Shown: positions 20,359 to 31,600 of the stretch, piece after piece | Numbering within the stretch: the first letter of the stretch is position 1 | How the letters are laid out: every line of letters starts with the position of its first letter | NCBI GenBank assembly: GCA_963855995.1 | Contig: OY979717.1 | Coordinates: forward strand, 1-64,000 | Reading direction: 5' to 3' | Source: Muricea muricata | Lineage: Eukaryota > Cnidaria > Anthozoa > Malacalcyonacea > Plexauridae | DNA: 64,000 bases | Notes under the pieces: model-generated | What the model saw: the letters and a program-made list of their open reading frames with translations, nothing else | Databases searched by the model: none | What the model was told of the DNA's origin: nothing | Program-made: the position numbers and the translations under genes

Positions 20359-21210
20359 CTTGACATGTCTCAAAACCACTAAACTTAATCCAATTGACTA
20401 AATAAGTCATCTCTCGTAATAAAGTGGGGCTTGAGCACTGAACACATGTTTTACAAAATACATTTCAAGTAAAACCCAAACCGAAGAACCAGTAACACAT
20501 GTTTCTGTGTTACCATTATTAAATATGCCATAATATTCTCAAAATTTGTCAACTAATTTTGGATACTACCATCTAACAAAATAGTTGAGGATACCTTTTA
20601 CAAATAGATGCATCGTCATTCGTTGCCATAACCACATCATCGTGCGACTGCATAATAATTTAGTGCAATTTTTTAACTCAAAAGTTCAACACATAATTTC
20701 CAAAATTCTCAAATTAAATATTTTACGATTTCGCTAATTATTCCACGACACGCATCACGAAATATATCAGCATAATCATCCAGTTGATCTGACCGTGAAT
20801 AAACGGCCTGGAACTAGCCACCATTTTGCAATTGCTGTTTTTAATAACTTATAACCTTTATTTTCCTTCATAAAACTTGTTGAAACTTTGTTATTATGTT
20901 CAGCAAAGAATATAAAATGGATTTCTATTTGACAACTAGTGCCAGTACTTTTCGGTGTTTTCAGATCACCTAGATAAGACGAATTCTCGTTCATAATTAA
21001 AAACTTTCGCCCCAAAATTTAAAACAAAAGGAACAGTCTAGAAAACACACATTGTATTTCAAATCCCTTTTTTAATACTTAACAATGGATACTATTATAG
21101 CAGTTAACTTTATTTATATTATTTGAGGGTTATATACTATACCATCTTTTTTACAAAATGATGTAACATACTTAATCCAGGTGGATCTAGGAGTAACACT
21201 TAGCACTTTT
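20359..21210. other. Non-coding flank before the 622-bp satellite
   Basis: AT-rich, with no recognised gene. A minus-strand open frame at 20776-21015 (internal MNENSSYLGDLKTPKSTG) is low-complexity and unsupported. The palindrome ttagcact-ttt-agtgctaa (21200-21218) sits at the satellite boundary. Confidence 0.45.
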
Positions 21211-21640
21211 AGTGCTAAAAAAACAAACTTTGACTCAAAAGTATAAAATAGACATCGCCGGGATTCGAACCCCAAACTGCGGCATGGAAGACATTTACCT
21301 TGACCACTACGACACAGCACAACAATCAACAAGCCGTGTTTGAAAACGGTATTTAACATTGTCGCTTAAAAAAGATAGCATAACCATGGTTAAATGGACC
21401 AAGTATTGCTATAAAAGATGGCTTTGAAAACGGTATTTAACATTGTCGCTTAAAAAAGAGAGCATAACCATGGTGAAATGGACCAAGTATTGTTATAAAA
21501 GATGGCTTTGGACATTTGGCGCCCTGACAGAATTGGGCGTTGTTGTCGCCAACATTAACATCCAATTGACTGCCTTCGCCTAATATCCACCATCCCTGGC
21601 CCGGGTTCGAACTGTTAGGGGAGGGTAGAAGCGGCCCCCA
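21211..21640. repeat. Diverged and rearranged left edge of the 622-bp array
   Basis: At the edge agtgctaaaa, which in normal monomers precedes accctgg, is joined directly to the A-tract/tttgactcaaaag part, so most of one monomer is missing. At 21341 and again at 21424 the block tgaaaacggtatttaacatt repeats with an 83-bp offset; the junction reads ggctttgaaaac instead of ggctttggacat. Edge copies also carry variants absent inside, such as cccgggttcgaactg (21600) and attcgaatccgacc (21673). Confidence 0.8.
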
Positions 21641-22330
21641 GACCATGAGTGCTAAAACCCTGGGATTCCAGATTCGAATCCGACCATCGACAGTATAGAA
21701 TCACCGTTTGTATATATGTACGTTAGCCTCTGCTGCTTGCAAAGATTGTGGTGCATTAACACCGCGGAAACGTGACGTACCATAGCGTCACGCTTTTTGC
21801 AATACCTGAATTTAAAAGTCTAGAGGTGCATAAAAAATTTTTTTTGCATTAATATTATTGTCAATTAACCCCAAAAATAACCCTAACACTAACCCTGACC
21901 CTAATTATAAAGAAAAAAACTCAAAAAAAAACAACTTTGACTCAAAAGTATAAAATAGACGTCGCCGGGATTCGAACCCCAAACTGCGGCATGGAAGACA
22001 TTTACCTTGACCACTACGACACAGCACAACAATCACCAAACCGTGTTTGAAAACGGTATTTAACATTGTCGCTTAAAAAGAGAGCATAACCATGGTGAAT
22101 TGACCAAGTATTGCTATAAAAGATGGCTTTGGACATTTGGCGCCCTGGCGGAATTGGACGTTGTTGTCGCCAACATTAAACTCCAATTGACTGCCTTCGC
22201 CTTGTATCCACCATCCCTGGCCCGAATTCGAACTGTTAGGGGAGGGTAGAAGCGGCCCCCAGACCATGAGTGCTAAAACCCTGGAATCCCAGATTCGAAT
22301 TCGACCATCGATAGTATAGAATCACCGTTT

Positions 22331-22419
22331 GTATATATGTACGTTAGCCTCTGCTGCTTGCAAAGATTGTGGTGCATTAACACCGCGGAAACGTGACGTA
22401 CCATCGCGTCACGCTTTTT
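22331..22419 (+). other. Representative TATA-like / double-hairpin / T5 block of the 622-bp monomer
   Basis: Shown for one monomer; the block recurs in every copy. A TATA-like gtatatatgt (22331-22340) is followed by hairpin 1, ggtgcattaacacc, and hairpin 2, cgtgacg (22392-22398), 8-nt loop, cgtcacg (22407-22413), then ttttt (22415-22419). A stem followed by a T run is what a short Pol III transcript would need to end, and TATA about 30 bp upstream would fit a U6-like promoter. Transcription is inference only. The block is almost invariant across copies (rare exceptions near 26111, 28001 and 61513). Confidence 0.4.
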
Positions 22420-22499
22420 GCAATACCTGAATTTAAGAGTCTAGAGGTGCTTAAAAAAATTTTTTTGCATTATCATTATTGTCAATCAACCCCAAAAAT

Positions 22500-22521
22500 A
22501 ACCCTAACACTAACCCTGACC
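22500..22521 (+). repeat. Representative telomere-like stretch in the 622-bp monomer
   Basis: aaccctaacactaaccctgacc is a run of CCCTAA-type hexamers with substitutions, present in all monomers. It could be a relic of telomeric repeat DNA in the founding unit or simple chance similarity. It is too short and degenerate to act as a telomere. Confidence 0.5.
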
Positions 22522-22580
22522 TTAATTATAAAGAAAAAAACTCAAAAAAAAAAACTTTGACTCAAAAGTATAAAATAGAC

Positions 22581-22645
22581 GTCGCCGGGATTCGAACCCC
22601 AAACTGCGGCATGGAAGACATTCACCTCGACCACTACGACACAGC
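22581..22645 (-). promoter_or_regulatory. Representative tRNA-like segment with Pol III A and B boxes
   Basis: On the minus strand, tgtcgtagtgg (22641-22631) fits the tRNA A box at 10 of 11 positions and ggttcgaatcc (22598-22588) is a perfect B box. They lie 43 bp apart start to start, as in a real tRNA. A T4 run follows at ctattttatac, about 10 bp past the segment. The cttccat in the anticodon-loop position resembles a Gly(UCC) loop, but the anticodon and acceptor stems do not pair well, so it is a tRNA relic and not a working tRNA. It recurs in every monomer and may derive from the SINE family seen at 6774. Confidence 0.55.
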
Positions 22646-25600
22646 ACAACAATCAACAAACCGTGTTTAAAAACGGTATTTAACATTGTCGCTTAAAAAA
22701 GAGAGCATAACCATGGTGAAATGGACAGAGTATTGTTATAAAAGATGGCTTTGGACATTTGGCGCCCTGGCGGAATTGGACGTTGTTGTCGCCAACATTA
22801 ACATCCAATTGACTGCCTTCGGCTTGTGTCCACCATCCCTGGCCCGAATTCGAACTGTTAGGGGGGGGTAGAAGCGGCCCCCAGACCATAGGTGCTAGAA
22901 CCCTGGAATTCCAGATTCGAATTCGACCATCGATAGTATAGAATCACCGTTTGTATATATGTACGTTAGCCTCTGCTGCTTGCAAAGATTGTGGTGCATT
23001 AACACCGCGGAAACGTGACGTACCATCGCGTCACGCTTTTTGCAATACCTGAATTTAAGAGTCTAGAGGTGTTTAAAAAAATTTTTTTGCATTAATATTA
23101 TTGTCAATCAACCCCAAAAATAACCCTAACACTAACCCTGACCTTAATTATAAAGAAAAAAACTCAAAAAAAAAACTTTGACTCAAAAGTATAAAATAGA
23201 CGTCGCCGGGATTCGAACCCCAAACTGCGGCATGGAAGACATTTACCTTGACCACTACGACACAGCACAACAATCAACAAACCGTGTTTAAAAACGGTAT
23301 TTAACATTGTCGCTTAAAAAAGAGAGCATAACCATGGTGAAATGGACAGAGTATTGTTATAAAAGATGGCTTTGGACATTTGGCGCCCTGGCGGAATTGG
23401 ACGTTGTTGTCGCCAACATTAACACCCAATTGACTGCCTTCGCCTAATATCCACCATCCCTGGCCCGAATTCGAACTGTTAGGGGAGGGTAGAAGCGGCC
23501 CCCAGACCATGAGTGCTAAAACCCTGGAATTCCAGATTCGAATTCGACCATCGATAGTATAGAATCACCGTTTGTATATATGTACGTTAGCCTCTGCTGC
23601 TTGCAAAGATTGTGGTGCATTAACACCGCGGAAACGTGACGTACCATCGCGTCACGCTTTTTGCAATACCTGAATTTAAGAGTCTAGAGGTGCTTAAAAA
23701 AATTTTTTTGCATTAATATTATTGTCAATCAACCCCAAAAATAACCCTAACACTAACCCTGACCTTAATTATAAAGAAAAAAACTCAAAAAAAAAAACTT
23801 TGACTCAAAAGTATAAAATAGACGTCGCCGGGATTCGAACCCCAAACTGCGGCATGGAAGACATTTACCTTGACCACTACGACACAGCACAACAATCACC
23901 AAACCGTGTTTGAAAACGGTATTTAACATTGTCGCTTAAAAAGAGAGCATAACCATGGCGAAATTGACCAAGTATTGCTATAAAAGATGGCTTTGGACAT
24001 TTGGCGCCCTGGCGGAATTGGACGTTGTTGTCGCCAACATTAACATCCAATTGACTGCCTTCGCCTTGTATCCACCATCCCTGGCCCGAATTCGAACTGT
24101 TAGGGGAGGGTAGAAGCGGCCCCCAGACCATAAGTGCTAAAACCCTGGAATTCCAGATTCGAATTCGACCATCGATAGTATAGAATCACCGTTTGTATAT
24201 ATGTACGTTAGCCTCTGCTGCTTGCAAAGATTGTGGTGCATTAACACCGCGGAAACGTGACGTACCATCGCGTCACGCTTTTTGCAATACCTGAATTTAA
24301 GAGTCTAGAGGTGCTTAAAAAAATTTTTTTGCATTAATATTATTGTCAATCAACCCCAAAAATAACCCTAACACTAACCCTGACCTTAATTATAAAGAAA
24401 AAAACTCAAAAAAAAAAACTTTGACTCAAAAGTATAAAATAGACGTCGCCGGGATTCGAACCCCAAACTGCGGCATGGAAGACATTTACCTTGACCACTA
24501 CGACACAGCACAACAATCACCAAACCGTGTTTGAAAACGGTATTTAACATTGTCGCTTAAAAAGAGAGCATAACCATGGTGAAATTGACCAAGTATTGCT
24601 ATAAAAGATGGCTTTGGACATTTGGCGCCCTGGCGGAATTGGACGTTGTTGTCGCCAACATTAACATCCAATTGACTGCCTTCGCCTTGTATCCACCATC
24701 CCTGGCCCGAGTTCGAACTGTTAGAGGAGGGTAGAAGCGGCCCCCAGACCATGGGTGCTAAAACCCTGGAATCCCAGATTCGAATTCGACCATCGATAGT
24801 ATAGAATCACCGTTTGTATATATGTACGTTAGCCTCTGCTGCTTGCAAAGATTGTGGTGCATTAACACCGCGGAAACGTGACGTACCATCGCGTCACGCT
24901 TTTTGCAATACCTGAATTTAAGAGTCTAGAGGTGCTTAAAAAAATTTTTTTGCATTAATATTATTGTCAATCAACCCCAAAAATAACCCTAACACTAACC
25001 CTGACCTTAATTATAAAGAAAAAAACTCAAAAAAAAAAACTTTGACTCAAAAGTATAAAATAGACGTCGCCGGGATTCGAACCCCAAACTGCGGCATGGA
25101 AGACATTCACCTCGACCACTACGACACAGCACAACAATCAACAAACCGTGTTTAAAAACGGTATTTAACATTGTCGCTTAAAAAAGAGAGCATAACCATG
25201 GTGAAATGGACAGAGTATTGTTATAAAAGATGGCTTTGGACATTTGGCGCCCTGGCGGAATTGGACGTTGTTGTCGCCAACATTAACACCCAATTGACTG
25301 CCTTCGCCTTGTGTCCACCATCCCTGGCCCGAATTCGAACTGTTAGGGGAGGGTAGAAGCGGCCCCCAGACCATAAGTGCTAAACCCTGGAATTCCAGAT
25401 TCGAATTCGACCATCGATAGTATAGAATCACCGTTTGTATATATGTACGTTAGCCTCTGCTGCTTGCAAAGATTGTGGTGCATTAACACCGCGGAAACGT
25501 GACGTACCATCGCGTCACGCTTTTTGCAATACCTGAATTTAAGAGTCTAGAGGTGCTTAAAAAAATTTTTTTGCATTAATATTATTGTCAATCAACCCCA

Positions 25601-28600
25601 AAAATAACCCTAACACTAACCCTGACCTTAATTATAAAGAAAAAAACTCAAAAAAAAAACTTTGACTCAAAAGTATAAAATAGACGTCGCCGGGATTCGA
25701 ACCCCAAACTGCGGCATGGAAGACATTTACCTTGACCACTACGACACAGCACAACAATCACCAAACCGTGTTTGAAAACGGTATTTAACATTGTCGCTTA
25801 AAAAGAGAGCATAACCATGGTGAAATTGACCAAGTATTGCTATAAAAGATGGCTTTGGACATTTGGCGCCCTGGCGGAATTGGACGTTGTTGTCGCCAAC
25901 ATTAACATCCAATTGACTGCCTTCGCCTTGTATCCACCATCCCTGGCCCGAGTTCGAACTGTTAGAGGAGGGTAGAAGCGGCCCCCAGACCATGGGTGCT
26001 AAAACCCTGGAATCCCAGATTCGAATTCGACCATCGATAGTATAGAATCACCGTTTGTATATATGTACGTTAGCCTCTGCTGCTTGCAAAGATTGTGGTG
26101 CATTAACACCGAGGAAACGTGACGTACCATCGCGTCACGCTTTTTGCAATACCTGAATTTAAGAGTCTAGAGGTGCTTAAAAAAATTTTTTTGCATTAAT
26201 ATTATTGTCAATCAACCCCAAAAATAACCCTAACACTAACCCTGACCTTAATTATAAAGAAAAAAACTCAAAAAAAAAAACTTTGACTCAAAAGTATAAA
26301 ATAGACGTCGCCGGGATTCGAACCCCAAACTGCGGCATGGAAGACATTCACCTCGACCACTACGACACAGCACAACAATCAACAAACCGTGTTTAAAAAC
26401 GGTATTTAACATTGTCGCTTAAAAAAGAGAGCATAACCATGGTGAAATGGACAGAGTATTGTTATAAAAGATGGCTTTGGACATTTGGCGCCCTGGCGGA
26501 ATTGGACGTTGTTGTCGCCAACATTAACATCCAATTGACTGCCTTCGCCTTGTGTCCACCATCCCTGGCCCGAATTCGAACTGTTAGGGGGGGGTAGAAG
26601 CGGCCCCCAGACCATAGGTGCTAGAACCCTGGAATTCCAGATTCGAATTCGACCATCGATAGTATAGAATCACCGTTTGTATATATGTACGTTAGCCTCT
26701 GCTGCTTGCAAAGATTGTGGTGCATTAACACCGCGGAAACGTGACGTACCATCGCGTCACGCTTTTTGCAATACCTGAATTTAAGAGTCTAGAGGTGTTT
26801 AAAAAAATTTTTTTGCATTAATATTATTGTCAATCAACCCCAAAAATAACCCTAACACTAACCCTGACCTTAATTATAAAGAAAAAAACTCAAAAAAAAA
26901 ACTTTGACTCAAAAGTATAAAATAGACGTCGCCGGGATTCGAACCCCAAACTGCGGCATGGAAGACATTTACCTTGACCACTACGACACAGCACAACAAT
27001 CAACAAACCGTGTTTAAAAACGGTATTTAACATTGTCGCTTAAAAAAGAGAGCATAACCATGGTGAAATGGACAGAGTATTGTTATAAAAGATGGCTTTG
27101 GACATTTGGCGCCCTGGCGGAATTGGACGTTGTTGTCGCCAACATTAACACCCAATTGACTGCCTTCGCCTAATATCCACCATCCCTGGCCCGAATTCGA
27201 ACTGTTAGGGGAGGGTAGAAGCGGCCCCCAGACCATAAGTGCTAAACCCTGGAATTCCAGATTCGAATTCGACCATCGATAGTATAGAATCACCGTTTGT
27301 ATATATGTACGTTAGCCTCTGCTGCTTGCAAAGATTGTGGTGCATTAACACCGCGGAAACGTGACGTACCATCGCGTCACGCTTTTTGCAATACCTGAAT
27401 TTAAGAGTCTAGAGGTGCTTAAAAAAATTTTTTTGCATTAATATTATTGTCAATCAACCCCAAAAATAACCCTAACACTAACCCTGACCTTAATTATAAA
27501 GAAAAAAACTCAAAAAAAAAAACTTTGACTCAAAAGTATAAAATAGACGTCGCCGGGATTCGAACCCCAAACTGCGGCATGGAAGACATTTACCTTGACC
27601 ACTACGACACAGCACAACAATCACCAAACCGTGTTTGAAAACGGTATTTAACATTGTCGCTTAAAAAGAGAGCATAACCATGGCGAAATTGACCAAGTAT
27701 TGCTATAAAAGATGGCTTTGGACATTTGGCGCCCTGGCGGAATTGGACGTTGTTGTCGCCAACATTAACATCCAATCGACTGCCTTCGCCTTGTATCCAC
27801 CATCCCTGGCCCGAATTCGAACTGTTAGGGGAGGGTAGAAGCGGCCCCCAGACCATAAGTGCTAAAACCCTGGAATTCCAGATTCGAATTCGACCATCGA
27901 TAGTATAGAATCACCGTTTGTATATATGTACGTTAGCCTCTGCTGCTTGCAAAGATTGTGGTGCATTAACACCGCGGAAACGTGACGTACCATCGCGTAA
28001 CGCTTTTTGCAATACCTGAATTTAAGAGTCTAGAGGTGCTTAAAAAAATTTTTTTGCATTAATATTATTGTCAATCAACCCCAAAAATAACCCTAACACT
28101 AACCCTGACCTTAATTATAAAGAAAAAAACTCAAAAAAAAAAACTTTGACTCAAAAGTATAAAATAGACGTCGCCGGGATTCGAACCCCAAACTGCGGCA
28201 TGGAAGACATTTACCTTGACCACTACGACACAGCACAACAATCACCAAACCGTGTTTGAAAACGGTATTTAACATTGTCGCTTAAAAAGAGAGCATAACC
28301 ATGGTGAAATTGACCAAGTATTGCTATAAAAGATGGCTTTGGACATTTGGCGCCCTGGCGGAATTGGACGTTGTTGTCGCCAACATTAACATCCAATTGA
28401 CTGCCTTCGCCTTGTATCCACCATCCCTGGCCCGAGTTCGAACTGTTAGAGGAGGGTAGAAGCGGCCCCCAGACCATGGGTGCTAAAACCCTGGAATCCC
28501 AGATTCGAATTCGACCATCGATAGTATAGAATCACCGTTTGTATATATGTACGTTAGCCTCTGCTGCTTGCAAAGATTGTGGTGCATTAACACCGCGGAA

Positions 28601-31600
28601 ACGTGACGTACCATCGCGTCACGCTTTTTGCAATACCTGAATTTAAGAGTCTAGAGGTGCTTAAAAAAATTTTTTTGCATTAATATTATTGTCAATCAAC
28701 CCCAAAAATAACCCTAACACTAACCCTGACCTTAATTATAAAGAAAAAAACTCAAAAAAAACAAACTTTGACTCAAAAGTATAAAATAGACGTCGCCGGG
28801 ATTCGAACCCCAAACTGCGGCATGGAAGACATTCACCTCGACCACTACGACACAGCACAACAATCAACAAACCGTGTTTAAAAACGGTATTTAACATTGT
28901 CGCTTAAAAAAGAGAGCATAACCATGGTGAAATGGACAGAGTATTGTTATAAAAGATGGCTTTGGACATTTGGCGCCCTGGCGGAATTGGACGTTGTTGT
29001 CGCCAAACTTAACATCCAATTGACTGCCTTCGCCTTGTGTCCACCATCCCTGGCCCGAATTCGAACTGTTAGGGGAGAGTAGAAGCGGCCCCCAGACCAT
29101 AGGTGCTAGAACCCTGGAATTCCAGATTCGAATTCGACCATCGATAGTATAGAATCACCGTTTGTATATATGTACGTTAGCCTCTGCTGCTTGCAAAGAT
29201 TGTGGTGCATTAACACCGCGGAAACGTGACGTACCATCGCGTCACGCTTTTTGCAATACCTGAATTTAAGAGTCTAGAGGTGTTTAAAAAAATTTTTTTG
29301 CATTAATATTATTGTCAATCAACCCCAAAAATAACCCTAACACTAACTCTGACCTTAATTATAAAGAAAAAAACTCAAAAAAAAAACTTTGACTCAAAAG
29401 TATAAAATAGACGTCGCTGGGATTCGAACCCCAAACTGCGGCATGGAAGACATTTACCTTGACCACTACGACACAGCACAACAATCACCAAACCGTGTTT
29501 GAAAACGGTATTCAACATTGTCGCTTAAAAAGAGAGCATAACCATGGTGAAATTGACCAGGTATTGCTATAAAAGATGGCTTTGGACATTTGGCGCCCTG
29601 GCGGAATTGGACGTTGTTGTCGCCAACATTAACATCCAATTGACTGCCTTCGCCTTGTATCCACCATCCCTGGCCCGAGTTCGAACTGTTAGAGGAGGGT
29701 AGAAGCGGCCCCCAGACCATGGGTGCTAAAACCCTGGAATTCCAGATTCGAATTCGACCATCGATAGTATAGAATCACCGTTTGTATATATGTACGTTAG
29801 CCTCTGCTGCTTGCAAAGATTGTGGTGCATTAACACCGCGGAAACGTGACGTACCATCGCGTCACGCTTTTTGCAATACCTGAATTTAAGAGTCTAGAGG
29901 TGCTTAAAAAAATTTTTTTGCATTAATATTATTGTCAATCAACCCCAAAAATAACCCTAACACTAACCCTGACCTTAATTATAAAGAAAAAAACTCAAAA
30001 AAAAAAACTTTGACTCAAAAGTATAAAATAGACGTCGCCGGGATTCGAACCCCAAACTGCGGCATGGAAGACATTTACCTTGACCACTACGACACAGCAC
30101 AACAATCAACAAACCGTGTTTAAAAACGGTATTTAACATTGTCGCTTTAAAAAGAGAGCATAACCATGGTGAAATTGGCCAAGTATTGCTATGAAAGATG
30201 GCTTTGGACATTTGGCGCCCTGGCGGAATTGGACGTTGTTGTCGCCAACATTAACATCCAATTGACTGCCTTCGCCTTGTATCCACCATCCCTGGCCCGA
30301 GTTCGAACTGTTAGGGGAGGGTAGAAGCGGCCCCCAGACCATAAGTGCTAAAACCCTGGAATTCCAGATTCGAATTCGACCATCGATAGTATAGAATCAC
30401 CGTTTGTATATATGTACGTTAGCCTCTGCTGCTTGCAAAGATTGTGGTGCATTAACACCGCGGAAACGTGACGTACCATCGCGTCACGCTTTTTGCAATA
30501 CCTGAATTTAAGAGTCTAGAGGTGCTTAAAAAAATTTTTTTGCATTAATATTATTGTCAATCAACCCCAAAAATAACCCTAACACTAACCCTGACCTTAA
30601 TTATAAAGAAAAAAACTCAAAAAAAAAACTTTGACTCAAAAGTATAAAATAGACGTCGCCGGGATTCGAACCCAAAACTGCGGCATGGAAGACATTTACC
30701 TTGACCACTACGACACAGCACAACAATCACCAAACCGTGTTTGAAAACGGTATTTAACATTGTCGCTTAAAAAAGAGAGCATAACCATGGTGAAATTGAC
30801 CAAGTATTGTTATAAAAGATGGCTTTGGACATTTGGCGCCCTGGCGGAATTTGACGTTGTTGTCGCCAACATTAACATCCAATTGACTGCCTTCGCCTAA
30901 TATCCACCATCTCTGGCCCGAATTCGAACTGTTAGGGGAGGGTAGAAGCGGCCCCCAGACCATAAGTGCTAAAACCCTGGAATTCCAGATTCGAATTCGA
31001 CCATCGATAATATAGAATCACCGTTTGTATATATGTACGTTAGCCTCTGCTGCTTGCAAAGATTGTGGTGCATTAACACCGCGGAAACGTGACGTACCAT
31101 CGCGTCACGCTTTTTGCAATACCTGAATTTAAGAGTCTAGAGGTGCTTAAAAAAATTTTTTTGCATTAATATTATGGTCAATCAACCCCAAAAATAACCC
31201 TAACACTAACCCTGACCTTAATTATAAAGAAAAAAACTCAAAAAAAAAAAACTTTGACTCAAAAGTATAAAATAGACGTCGCCGGGATTCGAACCCCAAA
31301 CTGCGGCATGGAAGACATTTACCTTGACCACTACGACACAGCACAACAATCAACAAACCGTGTTTAAAAACGGTATTTAACATTGTCGCTTTAAAAAGAG
31401 AGCATAACCATGGTGAAATTGACCAAGTATTGCTATAAAAGATGGCTTTGGACATTTGGCGCCCTGGCGGAATTGGACGTTGTTGTCGCCAACATTAACA
31501 TCCAATTGACTGCCTTCGCCTTGTATCCACCATCCCTGGCCCGAGTTCGAACTGTTAGGGGAGGGTAGAAGCGGCCCCCAGACCATAAGTGCTAAAACCC

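Noticed and set aside
20776-21015. 79-codon minus-strand ORF near the satellite edge
   Set aside because: No recognisable domain and no splice or start context beyond an ATG.
22581-22645. Functional tRNA gene in each monomer
   Set aside because: A and B boxes are good, but the acceptor and anticodon stems do not pair, so it is only tRNA-like.
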